This document shows, piece after piece, positions 35,506 through 46,373 of a stretch of 64,000 nucleotides of DNA. The notes beneath the pieces were generated by a model. The model was not told the DNA's origin. It ran no database searches and saw nothing but the letters and a program-made list of their open reading frames with translations. Numbering within the stretch: the first letter of the stretch is position 1; every line of letters starts with the position of its first letter. The position numbers and the translations under genes are program-made. Source of the stretch: Eutreptiella sp. 'Long Island Sound 2002' (lineage: Eukaryota > Euglenozoa > Euglenophyceae > Eutreptiales > Eutreptiaceae); contig OZ038378.1 of assembly GCA_964036045.1 (NCBI GenBank), positions 182,492,944 to 182,556,943 of the forward strand, read 5' to 3'.

Positions 35506-36835
35506 CTGAAAGAATATCAGTTCTCTGGAGAATGAAATACACAACGATATTCATAACCAAAAACAAATTATTAAGAAATCTGTTTGCTACACATAGCCTT
35601 TGCGCTGTCTCTCGCCCTATCTATATGACAGCCCATTTGTGAACACGCGATCAAAGTGTAGTTATCGCGACTGAATCATTTTCAGCACCTCTGTGCCACA
35701 ACTCATTGCAGCAAAGAGCCTTCGCTGTAACTACTGAATACTATTGTAGCATACATAAGGACGGCCTTGGCGTCCCCCAAGGTACTCCCTCACCCGAAGA
35801 TAGTCCCTCAACACTAGTCGTCAGAAGCTATCAAGGTACGTACTACGGCTTTCTTTACTCTTTCTGCAGTTAAACTAGTTATTCTGATTTCTACATAGTA
35901 GATGTAACACTATTAGCACCATGCCGGAAGAGTATTTGGTCCGTCAGCCTGCATCAAAGATTCGAGAGCACGCAGACACCACCGGGAACACCAGCAGGGC
36001 GCGCGTGCACACAATGAGCCTCCCCTAAACTAGAAGTGTCCCATACTCCATCCTGTCGAGTATAGAATGTATAAATTCTCATTTCTGCTGAAATTATACC
36101 CGAAATCGCTGAAATCGCTGAAATTGCTGAGATAGTTGAAATATTAGACAGAGTGCAAATGAAATGCAAACAGGCTTCCTCTTTGCCAAACTCAATTACT
36201 TCATCTCTTTCCTAAGATGAACTCCGGAAAGTCACCTATGAGTAGTCAATAGACAAACGGTATGGCCGTGTGATGAGCGCATCTGCTACAGTGCTACTGC
36301 ACCTTGGTAAGTATGTCACAGAATACGGTGTCAAGATACTTATGCTATTCGCCCAATTCTCTCTGCCGATCCATAGGCGGGGCGGCAAATTCCGTGTTGC
36401 AACTCTCAAGACCGCTTTGGTCAGCCAACACTTTTGCAAGTTTTACAAATATCCTTCTTTCATGTTGTCGCCAGCCACAGATGTTTGCATCACGCTTTTG
36501 CTCTTTAGAACTCTGATTTTTTTTGTTTTGCTCTCAAATTTTCTTAAGCAAAAGCAAAGTGTTATAGTACTAATGATCATCGGAACAGGTCTATGCAAAG
36601 TGAGAATGAAGTGATTATAAAAATCAGACCCATAGCTTTCAAGTGGCATGATTTGTTTACGCGCGCGGCATCACAAACGCACGCTCTGCCCTCAGCTCTA
36701 AGCACGACTTTGGCGTGTCCCGAAAAAAGTAGTAAACAACAATGGTGCCATAAAGGGTGGTTTGCAACATGAAAAAGCCAAACCCGCTTTACTTGGGTGA
36801 AAAAATAGGCACCAAAAGTCGCTTTCCGTGACACG
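35506..36835. other. A/T-rich host-like stretch, no gene
   Basis: No supported gene. A small tandem array of GCTGAAAT-type 9-bp units lies at about 36103-36145. Confidence 0.5.
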
Positions 36836-37640
36836 TGGAAGGGATTCTGGGGATACCGGCAGGGGTTCCGTGGACTTTGTAAGGGGTTGTGCGGACACTA
36901 CAAAGGGCTTTAGTGACTCTAGAAAGGGCTCCAAAGAAGCTAAAAGAGGATCTGGAGATGCCAGAGGGGGTTCCATGAACTCCAAAATTGTTCGGGCGAA
37001 TCGAGAAGGGGTTGTGGAGATGCCAAGTTGGGTTCCGGTGTTCCGTGGACCCCAAAAGGAGTTTTCGGAGATGCCGGAAGAAGTTCCGGGTTACCGGAAG
37101 GGGTTTGACAGAATTTGGAATAGGCTGTGCGCATGCCGGAAGGGGTTCTGCAGATTGCGGAATCCACGGATGCCAAATAGGCTTCCAAGGACTTCGGAAG
37201 AATTTCTCCTAAACCGGGGGATGCTGGAAATGCTTCCAAGGTCTTTGGAAGGGCTTGCGTGGATACCACAAGGGGCTCCGGAGACTCTAGATGGGGCTCA
37301 AAGGACTCTGGAATGCATTTTCGAGACTTGTGAAGGCGCCCCATGGACTCCTAAAAGGGGTTCACAAGACTCCAGTACGGATCCCACGGATGCCGGAAAC
37401 GGAACCCCGGGGGCTGGAAGGGGTTGCGGTGATCCCAAAAGGGGTTTTGGACGACAGACGGGGTTCCACGGAGTCCGGAAGGGGCTCAAAGCATCCGGAA
37501 GGGGTTCCAGAGAATCTTGAAGGGGCGCCAGGGAGTACGGAAGTGGTTCCGGGGATGCCGGAATGAGTTCCGGGGACTCTAAAATCCAGGTCTGCTAAGA
37601 GGGCTTCCCAAGCATCCAAAAGGAGCTTTGAGGATACCGG
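36836..37640. repeat. Minisatellite, 21-bp unit, about 38 copies
   Basis: The consensus is roughly GGGGTTCCGNGGANNCCGGAA. Counted starts at 36862, 36883, 36905, 36926 and 36947 give a period of 21-22. Because 21 is a multiple of three, the array stays open on both strands and reads as heptad peptides (such as KGSxDxR on plus and P-L-A-S-P-x-P types on minus). The longest ORF spans 36828-37520 on the plus strand. Nothing shows that it is translated. Confidence 0.8.
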
Positions 37641-40600
37641 AACGTGCTTAGGGGAAAGTGGACGGTTGTTTTTACCTTTTGTGGCATATGCTTTCCAAGG
37701 GGGACCCTGGTGGCAATGTATTGCTCTATATTGCCCCTTCAGCAGCCAAGGTTCGGGGTCACATGGCCATCTGGCCCAAAAATGACCCGTTTCACCCTTT
37801 TCCTCGTGCACAGCACTGCAGACACCCGAGAATGCAGCATGTCGCCGTCTAGCTTAAAGTTTGGGCATTTCTGATTTGTTCCTTGCACCGTGCACTGGTG
37901 ACATCCAAAACGGCAAGGATAGGTAGTCATTGTGCCCATGTTTGGACCCTCGACACGGTAGAACTGAGGGTAGGGTGACAATTGGGACGTCAAGCCATGC
38001 CGCTGCCATGTAGCTATTCTACACGTTTTAAATTGGATGTTTGCTCAAAAAAATTCGTTGTAGAATTTTTAGCTTTTCTGCCCAAAACCTGCTCAACAAC
38101 ACCCTTTCTTTGTGGGGAATTCGTTGCTGAAATTGGACTAGGGCGAGAAAGATGTCCTTGATTAGTGCCCTATAGATTTTGATGAAATCCTGCAAGTTTT
38201 GAAGTTGAAAACCCAAACCAAAGCGGCAAGTAGAGCAAGAACACGATGTGGATCGAATCAATGAATAGTTTTGAAATCCAGTGTAACACAGAAGGGCTGC
38301 AGATAGACAAAGCAGGCTTAAATACATACATTCAATCACAAATGGATAAAACAAATGATTTTAAGTGAAAACTGGCCTGACTCTAGCCTCCACGTTAGCA
38401 TCAAGCACTTCATGTGCACTCTTTTGGGTGAAATGGTGCTGGTTAGGAATATGGGGCATAGGAGTTAGGCCAGACACCGAATATGACTTGGCCAAGCAAC
38501 TGAATTCAGAAAAGTTAAAAAGTAGAACCACAATAAGTGGTAGAAACAATTGAGTATAGGGGTCTTGGGGTGGGAGACCACTAGGCTTCACCTCGAAGGC
38601 CTTAGGCATGAAGTGCCTATTTTATTTCGGTATAACCTCCATGAAGGAAGATACCTCCGCTCAGTTGAGTGGTAGGGGTGAACTTCATGGGGGGCTAGGG
38701 TTATAACCCTAGTTACTTAGAGAAAGTGTACTTTAAGCTTCAAAAGAGAGATAAAAATACTTAAGTAAGTCTTGGCATCAACAAAAGGGTTTTAAGGGGA
38801 GCTTGGCCTGGGTCAAGCCCTCCAAGAAAGACATGGCAGTGACTTTTTCATACTCCCCCCTGGAGTACTAGTTGATCAAGCTAGTAGGACCAAGGAAAAA
38901 GGTTCAAATTTCCCAAAGTTCCCTCAGAAAATGCATTAAACCTACCAAAAACATTCCCATCAGTTCATAGAAGCCTATCACACTGTAGGTACCCTCGAAA
39001 AACAGTGTAATGTACCGTGAATGATGTCCCTTCGATGGGGCATTCCTCAAAAGTCGCCAGCGTGCGACGAAAACGTTTGGTAAAACTTTGGGGATAGTGG
39101 GGTTTGAACCCAGGACTCCCTCCTTGGAGCACACATGCTTGCCCACTAAGGTACGGTCGAACGCCCTAATGCAGACGGCTATCGCTGTATAAACAGCGTA
39201 TTAGTAAACGGCCTGACCAAGGGCCAGGGCGGAGCAATACTCCCAATGGAGGACACAAATCTCCAGGAGCTGAAAAAAATAGAAAATGGAACCAACAGGG
39301 AGTGAATCCTGTGGTTTAGCGAAGGGGTTAGCGATTTAAGAAGTCAAATCCCTAAAAGTTGACGAAAAGAGGTTAGAAATCGTCATTTTTAGACTAAAAC
39401 CTAAAGTCGCAGACAAGCGCAACAGAAGTGGACTCCAGAAAAAGGGTTGCGCAAGCGTAAATGTCTCTAGAAAAAGAAGGTATGATCCGTAGTTTTTAAA
39501 GTTCTAAAAGAAACTTTTGCACAGTTGCATCAAGATTTTTATAAACTTTAGGAAAAAGTATTGAAAATGAACCCACACCACAGAGCAGGTTGACAACCCA
39601 CCTCTCAGGTATGTCAGTGTCACTTCACACGCATGCATTGCGTTCGTGTTGGTTGCTTCGTTAGAACGTTAGGGTTGTCTCCGCTATGTTCGTTGGGGGT
39701 TCGGGCGCTCACCTCCTTTGCTCTGCACAGGTCAAAGCAGAAATGAAAGGTATGCGAAGCGAATCGAGCGCGCAGCGCGCACGTAGGGTTAGAGTATGCG
39801 CTGTGCTCGCGATGCATGTGCCTAATTCAGGCATTCACACGATGTGTCGCTTTTTCTGTGTCCCAATCCACCCTTGTCCTCTCTTCACAGGTAAGAAAAG
39901 AAAGTGCTTGCTCGTGTTTCGTGTTCCCATAGCGCTAAAATAGGTTGCTTAAAACGCTTAGGCTTGTTTTGCGCTGTGCAGTGCGCCACTCTCTCTCTTT
40001 TCTCTGCAGGAAACAAAGTCCAAAGAGCATGCATGACACACAATGCATTAATCGCTTAGGGTTGTTTTGCGCTCGTGTCTTCCTCGGCATTCACATGATG
40101 CGTGGTGAGTAAGGTAGGCTAGCCCAGGAGGAGCTCACCTCCTGGTTGAGTCACGCTGTGATTGGTTGTGTTGGGTAATATTAGGAGAAAGAAAGTGGAA
40201 TGAGAAAACCTGTGCATACCTGTGCATGCATATGACACATTAAAGGGTAGGCCACGCGTATTGCGCACGGTACAACTCTTGTTTAGGTTACCCAGGGACT
40301 CCACCCCACGTTCCATAAGACAACGGGTGGATTTCCTTAAGCTTGCTTGCTTGTACTTGGGTTTGAGGACAGTGTATTATAGGGCTACCTGAGAAGCGTA
40401 CAATACGTGGAGGTCGTCTTGGTTCCTCAGCCGCAAACCGTAGTCATTGGCCTTTGCTTTGCAGGTGGGCAGGTGAGGGTGATTGGTGCAGTCTCTTGCA
40501 GCGCTAAAACATGCTGCGCAGATCACACAAACGACAAACTGCAGCTCAGCAGTGAGTGGCAACTGCAGTCCGACTTCATCGACATACACGCTGTGCACGC

Positions 40601-40983
40601 ATACTGTGCACTCCTTCTCTCCAAGCCCTGACAGGGAAACGCGTGGTGGCGTCCCTGTTAGGCCACAGTTACTTAGTAGCGCTGTGTTCTCTTGCTCTTT
40701 CACAGGGGGGTCAGTAGGGCACGTGACATCTTTGACAGCAACCCCAAGTAGCGTGTGTAGGTGTTAGGGTCAGCAAGCCTGGCAGGTGATGAGTGCAAGT
40801 GATGAGCGCTCACCCTGCCTTCGAAGGCTGGTGCTGGCGTTAGTGGGTGTAGTGTAGTGGTGTCTCCTGTCCCGCGTGCTTTTCCACGTGGGCAGGGGAG
40901 TGCGTTAGCTTTTGGCCCTTAGAAAAATGGGCGTTTTGCATGCCCTTAGCACACGTGGCCACCCCTCCCCTCTAGTACGTAGA
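37641..40983. other. A/T-richer stretch, no supported gene
   Basis: No gene recognised. An 18-bp perfect palindrome (CTAGGGTTATAACCCTAG) lies at 38695-38712. Between 39600 and 40110, loosely repeated segments share TTAGGGTTGT, TTTTGCGCT and TCT(G/T)CACAGG(T) motifs, which could be diverged repeats or a set of intron borders. Confidence 0.45.
39090..39160 (-). other. tRNA-like sequence, probably SINE-derived
   Basis: On the minus strand there is an A-box-like TACCTTAGTGGG, then a B-box GGTTCAAACCC in a T arm with four of five pairs (TGGG/CCCA), at normal tRNA spacing (71 nt in all). The 5' end (TCGACCG) and 3' end (TATCCCC) do not pair as an acceptor stem, so a working tRNA is unlikely. A tRNA-derived SINE head or pseudogene fits better. 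Confidence 0.35.
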
Positions 40984-41917
40984 TGTTTGATGTTTGATGT
41001 TTGATTTTGCGGGTACTAGACGCCTTTCGGCCCCAGGGGGCCACCTGGTCGGGCCAGATGATATCCTCCCCACCGGGACCTAGTGGGGGGCCCTTCATGA
41101 CACACCTCCTGCCTGGTGGTGGAGTCCCCCCGGTTCACGGGGCTGGGGGCCCTGTTCCTCCCCGGCTTCCCCATTTCGCCACTCCCCGGTCAGTGCATCA
41201 CTTAGCAGCCGTAGCTGCAGGCGCTTACCCACCGCGTAGCCCCCCTGATGTGTGGTCCCCCGGGGCGCCGGCACCACCGGGCCCGTGCTACTGGCTTGTC
41301 GCCAGTGGGACCCCCTTGGGCTGGCGCGGAGGCTGCCTAGCCTTGGGGCTGGTGCGTGGCGCGGTGCGCCACTGCTGCCTTGGCGGGTGCAGTGCCCTGG
41401 TCGTGTGTGCGCGGCGCTCGCGGCCGGTTCGGGGGGCTGGGGCCGGTGCCTGGTGTCGTGCTTCCCCGTTTCCCCCTTCCCGCCCCGCGTTTCCTGCGCT
41501 GTGTGTGGCGGGCCGTCCCGTCCGGGTGTCCCTTATCCTCGCTCGCTGGTACGCCATTCCATGCGACTGTGCGTTCCACGGGCTCGGTCCGGTTGCCCTT
41601 CTGGTTTTCCCCGTGTGTCCTTTGTGTGTGTGTGCGCCTGCGCTCCCGCGGCGTCCGCGCCCCCCCCCCCTCCCCTGGTTGGTATGGCGCGCGCACCTCG
41701 CGCGGTCCCGGTGCTGGGCGCTGGTAGGGCCGTTCCACGCGGTCCGTGCCCCTCCGCGTGTCCTGCCCCGGTCCTGTGCCCCGTTTGATTTGTTAGGGGG
41801 GGGGGGGGGGGGGGCGGCCTGGTCCCGTTTCCCCCTACCTGGCCTGGGGCTGTATGCTCCCCATGGGGTGGGTCTGCGCGTCTGGGGCGTTCCAGCGCCG
41901 GGGGGTGGGGTGGGGGG

Positions 41918-43150
41918 GGGGGGGCGGCCTGTGCGCCGTTCCCCCCGACTGTGCGGCCGGGCTGGCCAGTTGGGTCGGGGGTCGCCTTGCCTCGGTCCGT
42001 CCCTCTGCCTTCCCTTGGCAGACAACAAAGCAGGAGTCCTTGGCGTCGCTCTGGCTATGGAGGGCGTGGCCCCCGTACCGCTCCGGTTCGTGCTTGCTTG
42101 CTGTCTCCGGGAGCGGTCCGTGTGGCGCCCTGGTGTGTTGGCGCGGGTTCGCTTGTCCATCGTGGTTCCTGCGGGAGCAGCCGGCAGGGGCGTGGGGGCG
42201 GGCCCTGCTCCGGCCTCCCTCCCGGGCGCCGCGGTCCTGCCGGGGGGAGGGGGGATCATCCCCTCTGCCTCGGGGGGGGGTGGGGGCCGGCGCCCCCGTG
42301 GCTTGCGGGCCGGTGGGGGGTTGGGGAGCAAGGGGGGGGGTCACGCCGTGGCTCCCCACCTCCCTCTCTGGGGGGGGCGGCCTGCGGCCCTCTGCCCAGT
42401 CCCCCTTTCGTCGCCGGCGCATCCCCCCCAGGTGTACGCGTTCTGTTGGGGTCCGGCCTGCCGCCGGCGGGCCAGCCTGGCGGGGGGGGGGGGGGGGGGA
42501 GGGGCGGCCCGTGAGCTGCCCCCCCGGAGGGGTGGCCGGGGGGCCGGGGGGCCGGGGGGTTGTTCTGCCTCGGTCCGTCCCTCTGCCCTCCCTGGGCGGG
42601 CAACATTGCGGGCGTCATTGGCGACCCTCAGGTCATTGGGGGGCGCGGCCCCCATACTGCTCCGGTTCGTTGTCGCGTGCCGCCCCCAGGCGTGGCCCGT
42701 GCGTCGTTCTTGCGCGCTGGTGCGGGTTTGCCCGCCTGTCGCGACCCCCGCGGGAGCAGGCGGTGGGGGGCGCTGGGGCGCGCGGCGTGCGGGTCGAGCT
42801 GCGTCCCCCCCCGGGCTTCGCCGTCCCTTCTGGGGGAGGGGGGACGTCCCCTCGGCCTCGGGGGGGGTGGAGGGCCGGCGCCCCCGTGGCCCGCAGGCCG
42901 GGGGGGGGAGTGGGGGGGAGAGGGGAGGGGGGGCCGCGCCGCTGTTCCCCAGCCCCCTGTCCGGGGGGCTGGCCCGTGGCCCCCTTCGCTGTTCCCCTTC
43001 TTCTCCGGCGCACCCCCCCTGGGTATACACGTTCAGCCGGGGTTGCCGGGCGGCCATGGGCGCCGGGCGCGGCCCGGTCGGCCGCCGGTGGGTCAGTGTG
43101 GCGGGGGGGATGGGGGGGGAGAATGTCTCCTCGCCGCGGTCTGCTCTGCC
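41918..43150. repeat. Tandem repeat, about 580-bp unit
   Basis: CCTCGGTCCGTCCCTCTGCC recurs at 41990 and 42568 (offset 578). CTCCGGTTCG recurs at 42081 and 42660 (579). GGCGCCCCCGTGGC recurs at 42289 and 42877 (588). A third, much diverged start (GGTCTGCTCTGCCGCCTTCC) appears near 43139. Each unit border carries a long G run (42482-42499 is 18 G). The array sits in the presumed 3' untranslated part of copy B. Confidence 0.8.
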
Positions 43151-43999
43151 GCCTTCCCCAGGCGGGCACCAAGGCGGGCCGCTTTGTCTGCGAATTCCTG
43201 GGGGCCGCCGTTCCGTTGCGGCCCACGGCGCCGGCGCGGAGCCGCCGGTCGGCAGCGGGTAATGCAGGAGTGAGCGGGCGGTCGACCAGGGGCGCTTGGC
43301 GCGCGGCTGCGCTCGCCGCAGCTGTGGCGTGCCCCCCCTGGGTGCCGCGGCCCCCGCGGGGGGCTGCGGGGCCGCCGTCTCCCCGGCCGGCCTCCGGCCG
43401 CCCACGGGCCGGGGGGGGGGGGAGAGGGGGGGGGGAGGGGTGAAGGGGAGGGGGGCTTCCCCGCAGTCCCCCCCTGGTCCCCTGGCGCCGCCCCCCGACG
43501 GCCTCGGGGGGGCGGCCTGGTGGTTCTGGTCCCGGGGGGCCATTCGCCGACTGGGGGGGCGCACTCTTCCCCCGCCCCCCTCCACCCTTCGGGTGCCAGA
43601 CCCTCGTGCAGGCCCTCGCTCGGGCCCCCTGCTCTCCTCGCTGTCGCCGCGCGGTGCCGGCTGGGCGGGAGGGGGCGGGGAGGGCCGGTGAGTGCTGGGG
43701 GCGGCGGTTCGGGTCAGCGGTCAGCGGTTAGCGGGCTGCGGGGCAGTGGGCCTCCCCTCGCGCTCGTTGCCCCTGTCCTCCCTCCCACTGGAGGCGGCGC
43801 GCGCCCCTCCGCCGCGCCTTACAGTCGGGGGGGTGTGGGTCGGGGGGCCCGGCTCCGCTGGGGGGGGCGTCCGGCGGCAGTGCCCCCTCCCCACCCCCTC
43901 GCGCCCACCGCCTGGGCTGACGGGGCGCGGCCGTCACCTGCGTCGTCGCTTGTGTTGAGGTTGGGGCTGCGGCGGTGGCGGGTTCCGCCGGCAATAGCG

Positions 44000-45441
44000 C
44001 TAGTGGGTGAGGGCGTTGCGCAAAGCCCGGGGGAGCCAGTTGTTGGCATCCGCATCCGTGATGCGGATCACCGCCCCCCCCTCCAGGAAAGCCGGCCACG
44101 TCGGCTCCCTGTCGCGCCACGCCGCCCGAATCAGCGCCCGGAGGACCCTCTCATGGTCTTCTGGGGCCGCCCAGCCCCCCGGGGCACCTCCCGGTTCCCC
44201 CTGTCCCTCCGGAGGAACACGGCATCGAAGGGCCGGTTCCTCATCCCCCTCATGGTCCCCGAGCAGGCCCAGCTCAGCCACCCGTACACCTCCACCACCA
44301 GGGGGAGGGCCTCATCCCCCAGGGGGTCTGGGACCGTGTCCCAGTCCCGGTCCCAGGGCCGGGCCCCCTCTGCCCCCCGCGCCGGCTCCCCCTGCAGCCC
44401 CTGTGCCCGCGGCGCCGGAGCCGCGCCCCGCCCCCCCGCCGCCGCGGCAGCGGCCATCCGCGCCGGCTCCGCCCTCGGCGCGGGGGGGGCTGGCTGGTGC
44501 TGGGGTCGGGGGGGGTTGGGGGGGATGAGGTCTCCGGCGTCGGGGTCGATGTTGTAGAGCTGGGCGTGGTGGTGGTGGTGGTGGTGGGTGTGGTGCGCCG
44601 GCATTTGTTGGATGCCGGGGGGGATGCACCGCACCGGCTGCACGTCTGGCTGTGGGGGTGCCCCGCCCCCCGTCCCCCTCCCTTCGCTCCGCCCTCCCCC
44701 CGTGGCTCCCATGCCCCGTCCTGTCTGTCCCCGGGGGCCCACGGTGCCCTTGCCCTTGCCCTTGGGTCCCTTCCCGGCCCCCACGCCTTTGTCCCCCTGT
44801 CCGCGCCGTGTGTCCCGCCCGCTGTCACCTGCGCCCTGGCCTGCACTGCCGGCGCCCGTATCCTTCCCGTGCCCGTGTCCATGCCCTTGGCTGCGCCGAC
44901 GCTCGCTGACCGCGCCCCGCTCCACTCCATGCGCTCCGTGGCCGCCCGCCTTGGCGCCCTGCTCGCGCCCCTGCGTGTCCTTCCCGTGCCGTTGCCCTTT
45001 CCCCGCTCCTTGTCCCGCGTCGTGCCGTCCGCTGCCCGTGCTCTTTCCCCCTCCGCTGCCGCTGGCCTCGGTACCTTGCCCGCGCTTTCGCCCTTGCTCC
45101 TTGCCGCGTGCGCCCAGGCCTGCCCGCTGCGTTTGTCCCACGGCACTCCCCCTGTCGCCTCCCGTCCCCCGCTCTGTGCTCCCGTGGCCGGCACCCTGCC
45201 CCGCCTGCGCGCTGTCCCCCCCCTCCCGGATCACGCGCCGGGCATCCTGTTGCCGCCACAGCTGCGGCAGCGTGACGCCTGGCGGCGTACGCTCGGGTGC
45301 CGGGGGGCGGATGGGCCGCGGCCGTCCCGTAGGGAAGGCGGCCTTGGGGGGGTACGGCTTGGAGGGGCTGGTATGGGTGTGGCTGGGGTTGGCGTGGGCG
45401 CGGTACTTGGCGCCCTCCCTGATAAGCAAAGCAACAGGCAA
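44000..45441 (-). pseudogene. Low-complexity ORF of the GC-rich element, frameshifted
   Basis: A 436-codon minus-strand frame (45441-44131; it opens with a TTG) runs into a second frame (to 44000), with the likely shift near 44160. The joined reading would go from RNRPFDAVFLRRDRGNRE to RVLRALIRAAWRDREPTW and end at IRITDADANNWLPRALRNAL. The middle is made of Gly/Lys/Gln/Ala repeats plus a His-rich tract (eight consecutive His near 44575, from a TGG repeat). The two ends read like folded protein. The family is unrecognised. It would be the last ORF before the 3' untranslated region of copy B. High GC means the open frame by itself is weak evidence. Confidence 0.33.
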
Positions 45442-45446
45442 ATCAC

Positions 45447-45735
45447 GGAAGAGAACTCATCAAGTACGATTCTGAAACACGTGAAATCAGTAGAAAGCGT
45501 GCTCTGTGATAAACACAAATTCCTCAGCTATGTAAGCAACTGAAATCGTATGCAACAGATAACGAATTTCGTTCTCTCATTCCACCTGTTAATCAATGTA
45601 ACCAATACTCAAAATCGAAACGTCAAAACTCAACATGACAGCGTGTATATGCGCGCGCATGCCCCACCGCGTAAGGCAGGCGGTTCAATGAGCGAAATAA
45701 AATGGAGACTGAGACAGCGAATCGAGGCAAATCAC
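45447..45735. mobile_element. Possible small insertion with 11-bp target duplication
   Basis: A/T-rich DNA of about 280 bp between two extremely GC-rich blocks. AGGCAAATCAC occurs at both borders (45436-45446 and 45725-45735). The simplest reading is a small non-autonomous insert with its target-site duplication. The opposite reading, host DNA trapped between two elements, leaves the repeat to chance. No terminal inverted repeat or clear tRNA boxes are seen. Confidence 0.4.
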
Positions 45736-46373
45736 TCCGCTGCGGCTGCGGCGGCCCCTGGCGAGGCGCTCGGGGCCCGCGCGGGGTCCGTCCCCCGCGC
45801 CCACGGCGTGCTGGGGGCCGCGGCGTGGCCGGCCGGGGCGATGGCGGCTCGCCGGGGCCGCGGTCTCAGCTCCTTGTGCACCCTCCACGCCCTCCTCTGC
45901 GGCTGCGGCGGCTCCCGGCGAGGCGCCCGGGGCCCGCGCCGGGGCCACCCCCGCGCTGGGGGCGCGCCGAGGGCGGTGGTCGGGGCCGCGGCGCGGCTTG
46001 CTGGGGCTGCGGTCTCACCCCCCTGTGCGCCTGGGGCCCCCTCTGGGGGCGGGGCGGCAGGGCTTGCAGCCTGGGCGGCGGGGGCGGTCTCCTCGGCCGG
46101 CGCAGGTCCCCGGGTCGACGGCCCGGTGTCGGCGGATGCTGCCCCGGGCTGCCCAGCCGGCGGCCCGACCGGCACCGCTGCCTCCGCCAGCCGCCGCTCC
46201 TCGCGCTCCGCGAGGGTCTCCCCCGCGCATCCCGGGGAGACGGGGGAGCGGGAGCAGGACCGGCGGTGGTGGCGGTGGTCCTGCTGGGGGGAGCCATCGG
46301 AGTCCGACATCCTTGTTATCCTGGCAGGCATGCGTGGTGGCAGGTGTGCCCACCCCACTACGTCCTGGTGCAT
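45732..46373 (-). CDS. Unassigned Ala/Pro-rich ORF of the non-LTR element
   Basis: A minus-strand frame of 213 codons. A plausible internal start gives MSDSDGSPQQDHRHHRRS, followed by LAEREERRLAEAAVP. The rest is Ala/Pro/Gly-rich and contains an internal duplication from the 157-bp tandem repeat. It overlaps the 3' end of the 407-codon ORF by 16 bp. No family is recognised. Composition bias makes chance openness possible. Confidence 0.22.
   Translation of the reverse strand: MHQDVVGWAHLPPRMPARITRMSDSDGSPQQDHRHHRRSCSRSPVSPGCAGETLAEREERRLAEAAVPVGPPAGQPGAASADTGPSTRGPAPAEETAPAAQAASPAAPPPEGAPGAQGGETAAPASRAAAPTTALGAPPARGWPRRGPRAPRREPPQPQRRAWRVHKELRPRPRRAAIAPAGHAAAPSTPWARGTDPARAPSASPGAAAAAAE
45741..46060. 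repeat. Tandem duplication, about 157-bp unit
   Basis: TGCGGCTGCGGCGGC starts at 45741 and at 45898. The copies also share GGGGCCCGCGC and the GGTCTCA..C.CC..TGTGC segment. Confidence 0.75.

Larger units (their letters stand above)
40984..45446 (-). mobile_element. GC-rich non-LTR element copy B, 3' end
   Basis: Its left edge is three (GATGTTT)-type 7-bp units, joined through GATTTTGC to the GGGTACTAGACGCCTTTCGG core shared with copy A. On the minus strand this is a tail of (ATCAAAC)n. Upstream of the shared 3' segment lie tandem repeats of about 580 bp and a low-complexity ORF (44000-45441). The right edge abuts an 11-bp direct repeat, AGGCAAATCAC (45436-45446), which recurs at 45725-45735. 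Copy B and the reverse-transcriptase-bearing block at 45736-52340 may therefore be one element split by a 289-bp insertion. Confidence 0.5.

Noticed and set aside
36828-37520. 230-codon ORF as a gene
   Set aside because: Made entirely of the 21-bp minisatellite, whose period keeps frames open. No non-repeat domain.
41001-43262. 753-codon plus-strand ORF in the GC-rich block
   Set aside because: It is Gly/Pro/Arg-rich, runs through G runs and the 580-bp tandem repeats, and competes with equally long frames on both strands. It is explained by stop-poor GC-rich sequence.
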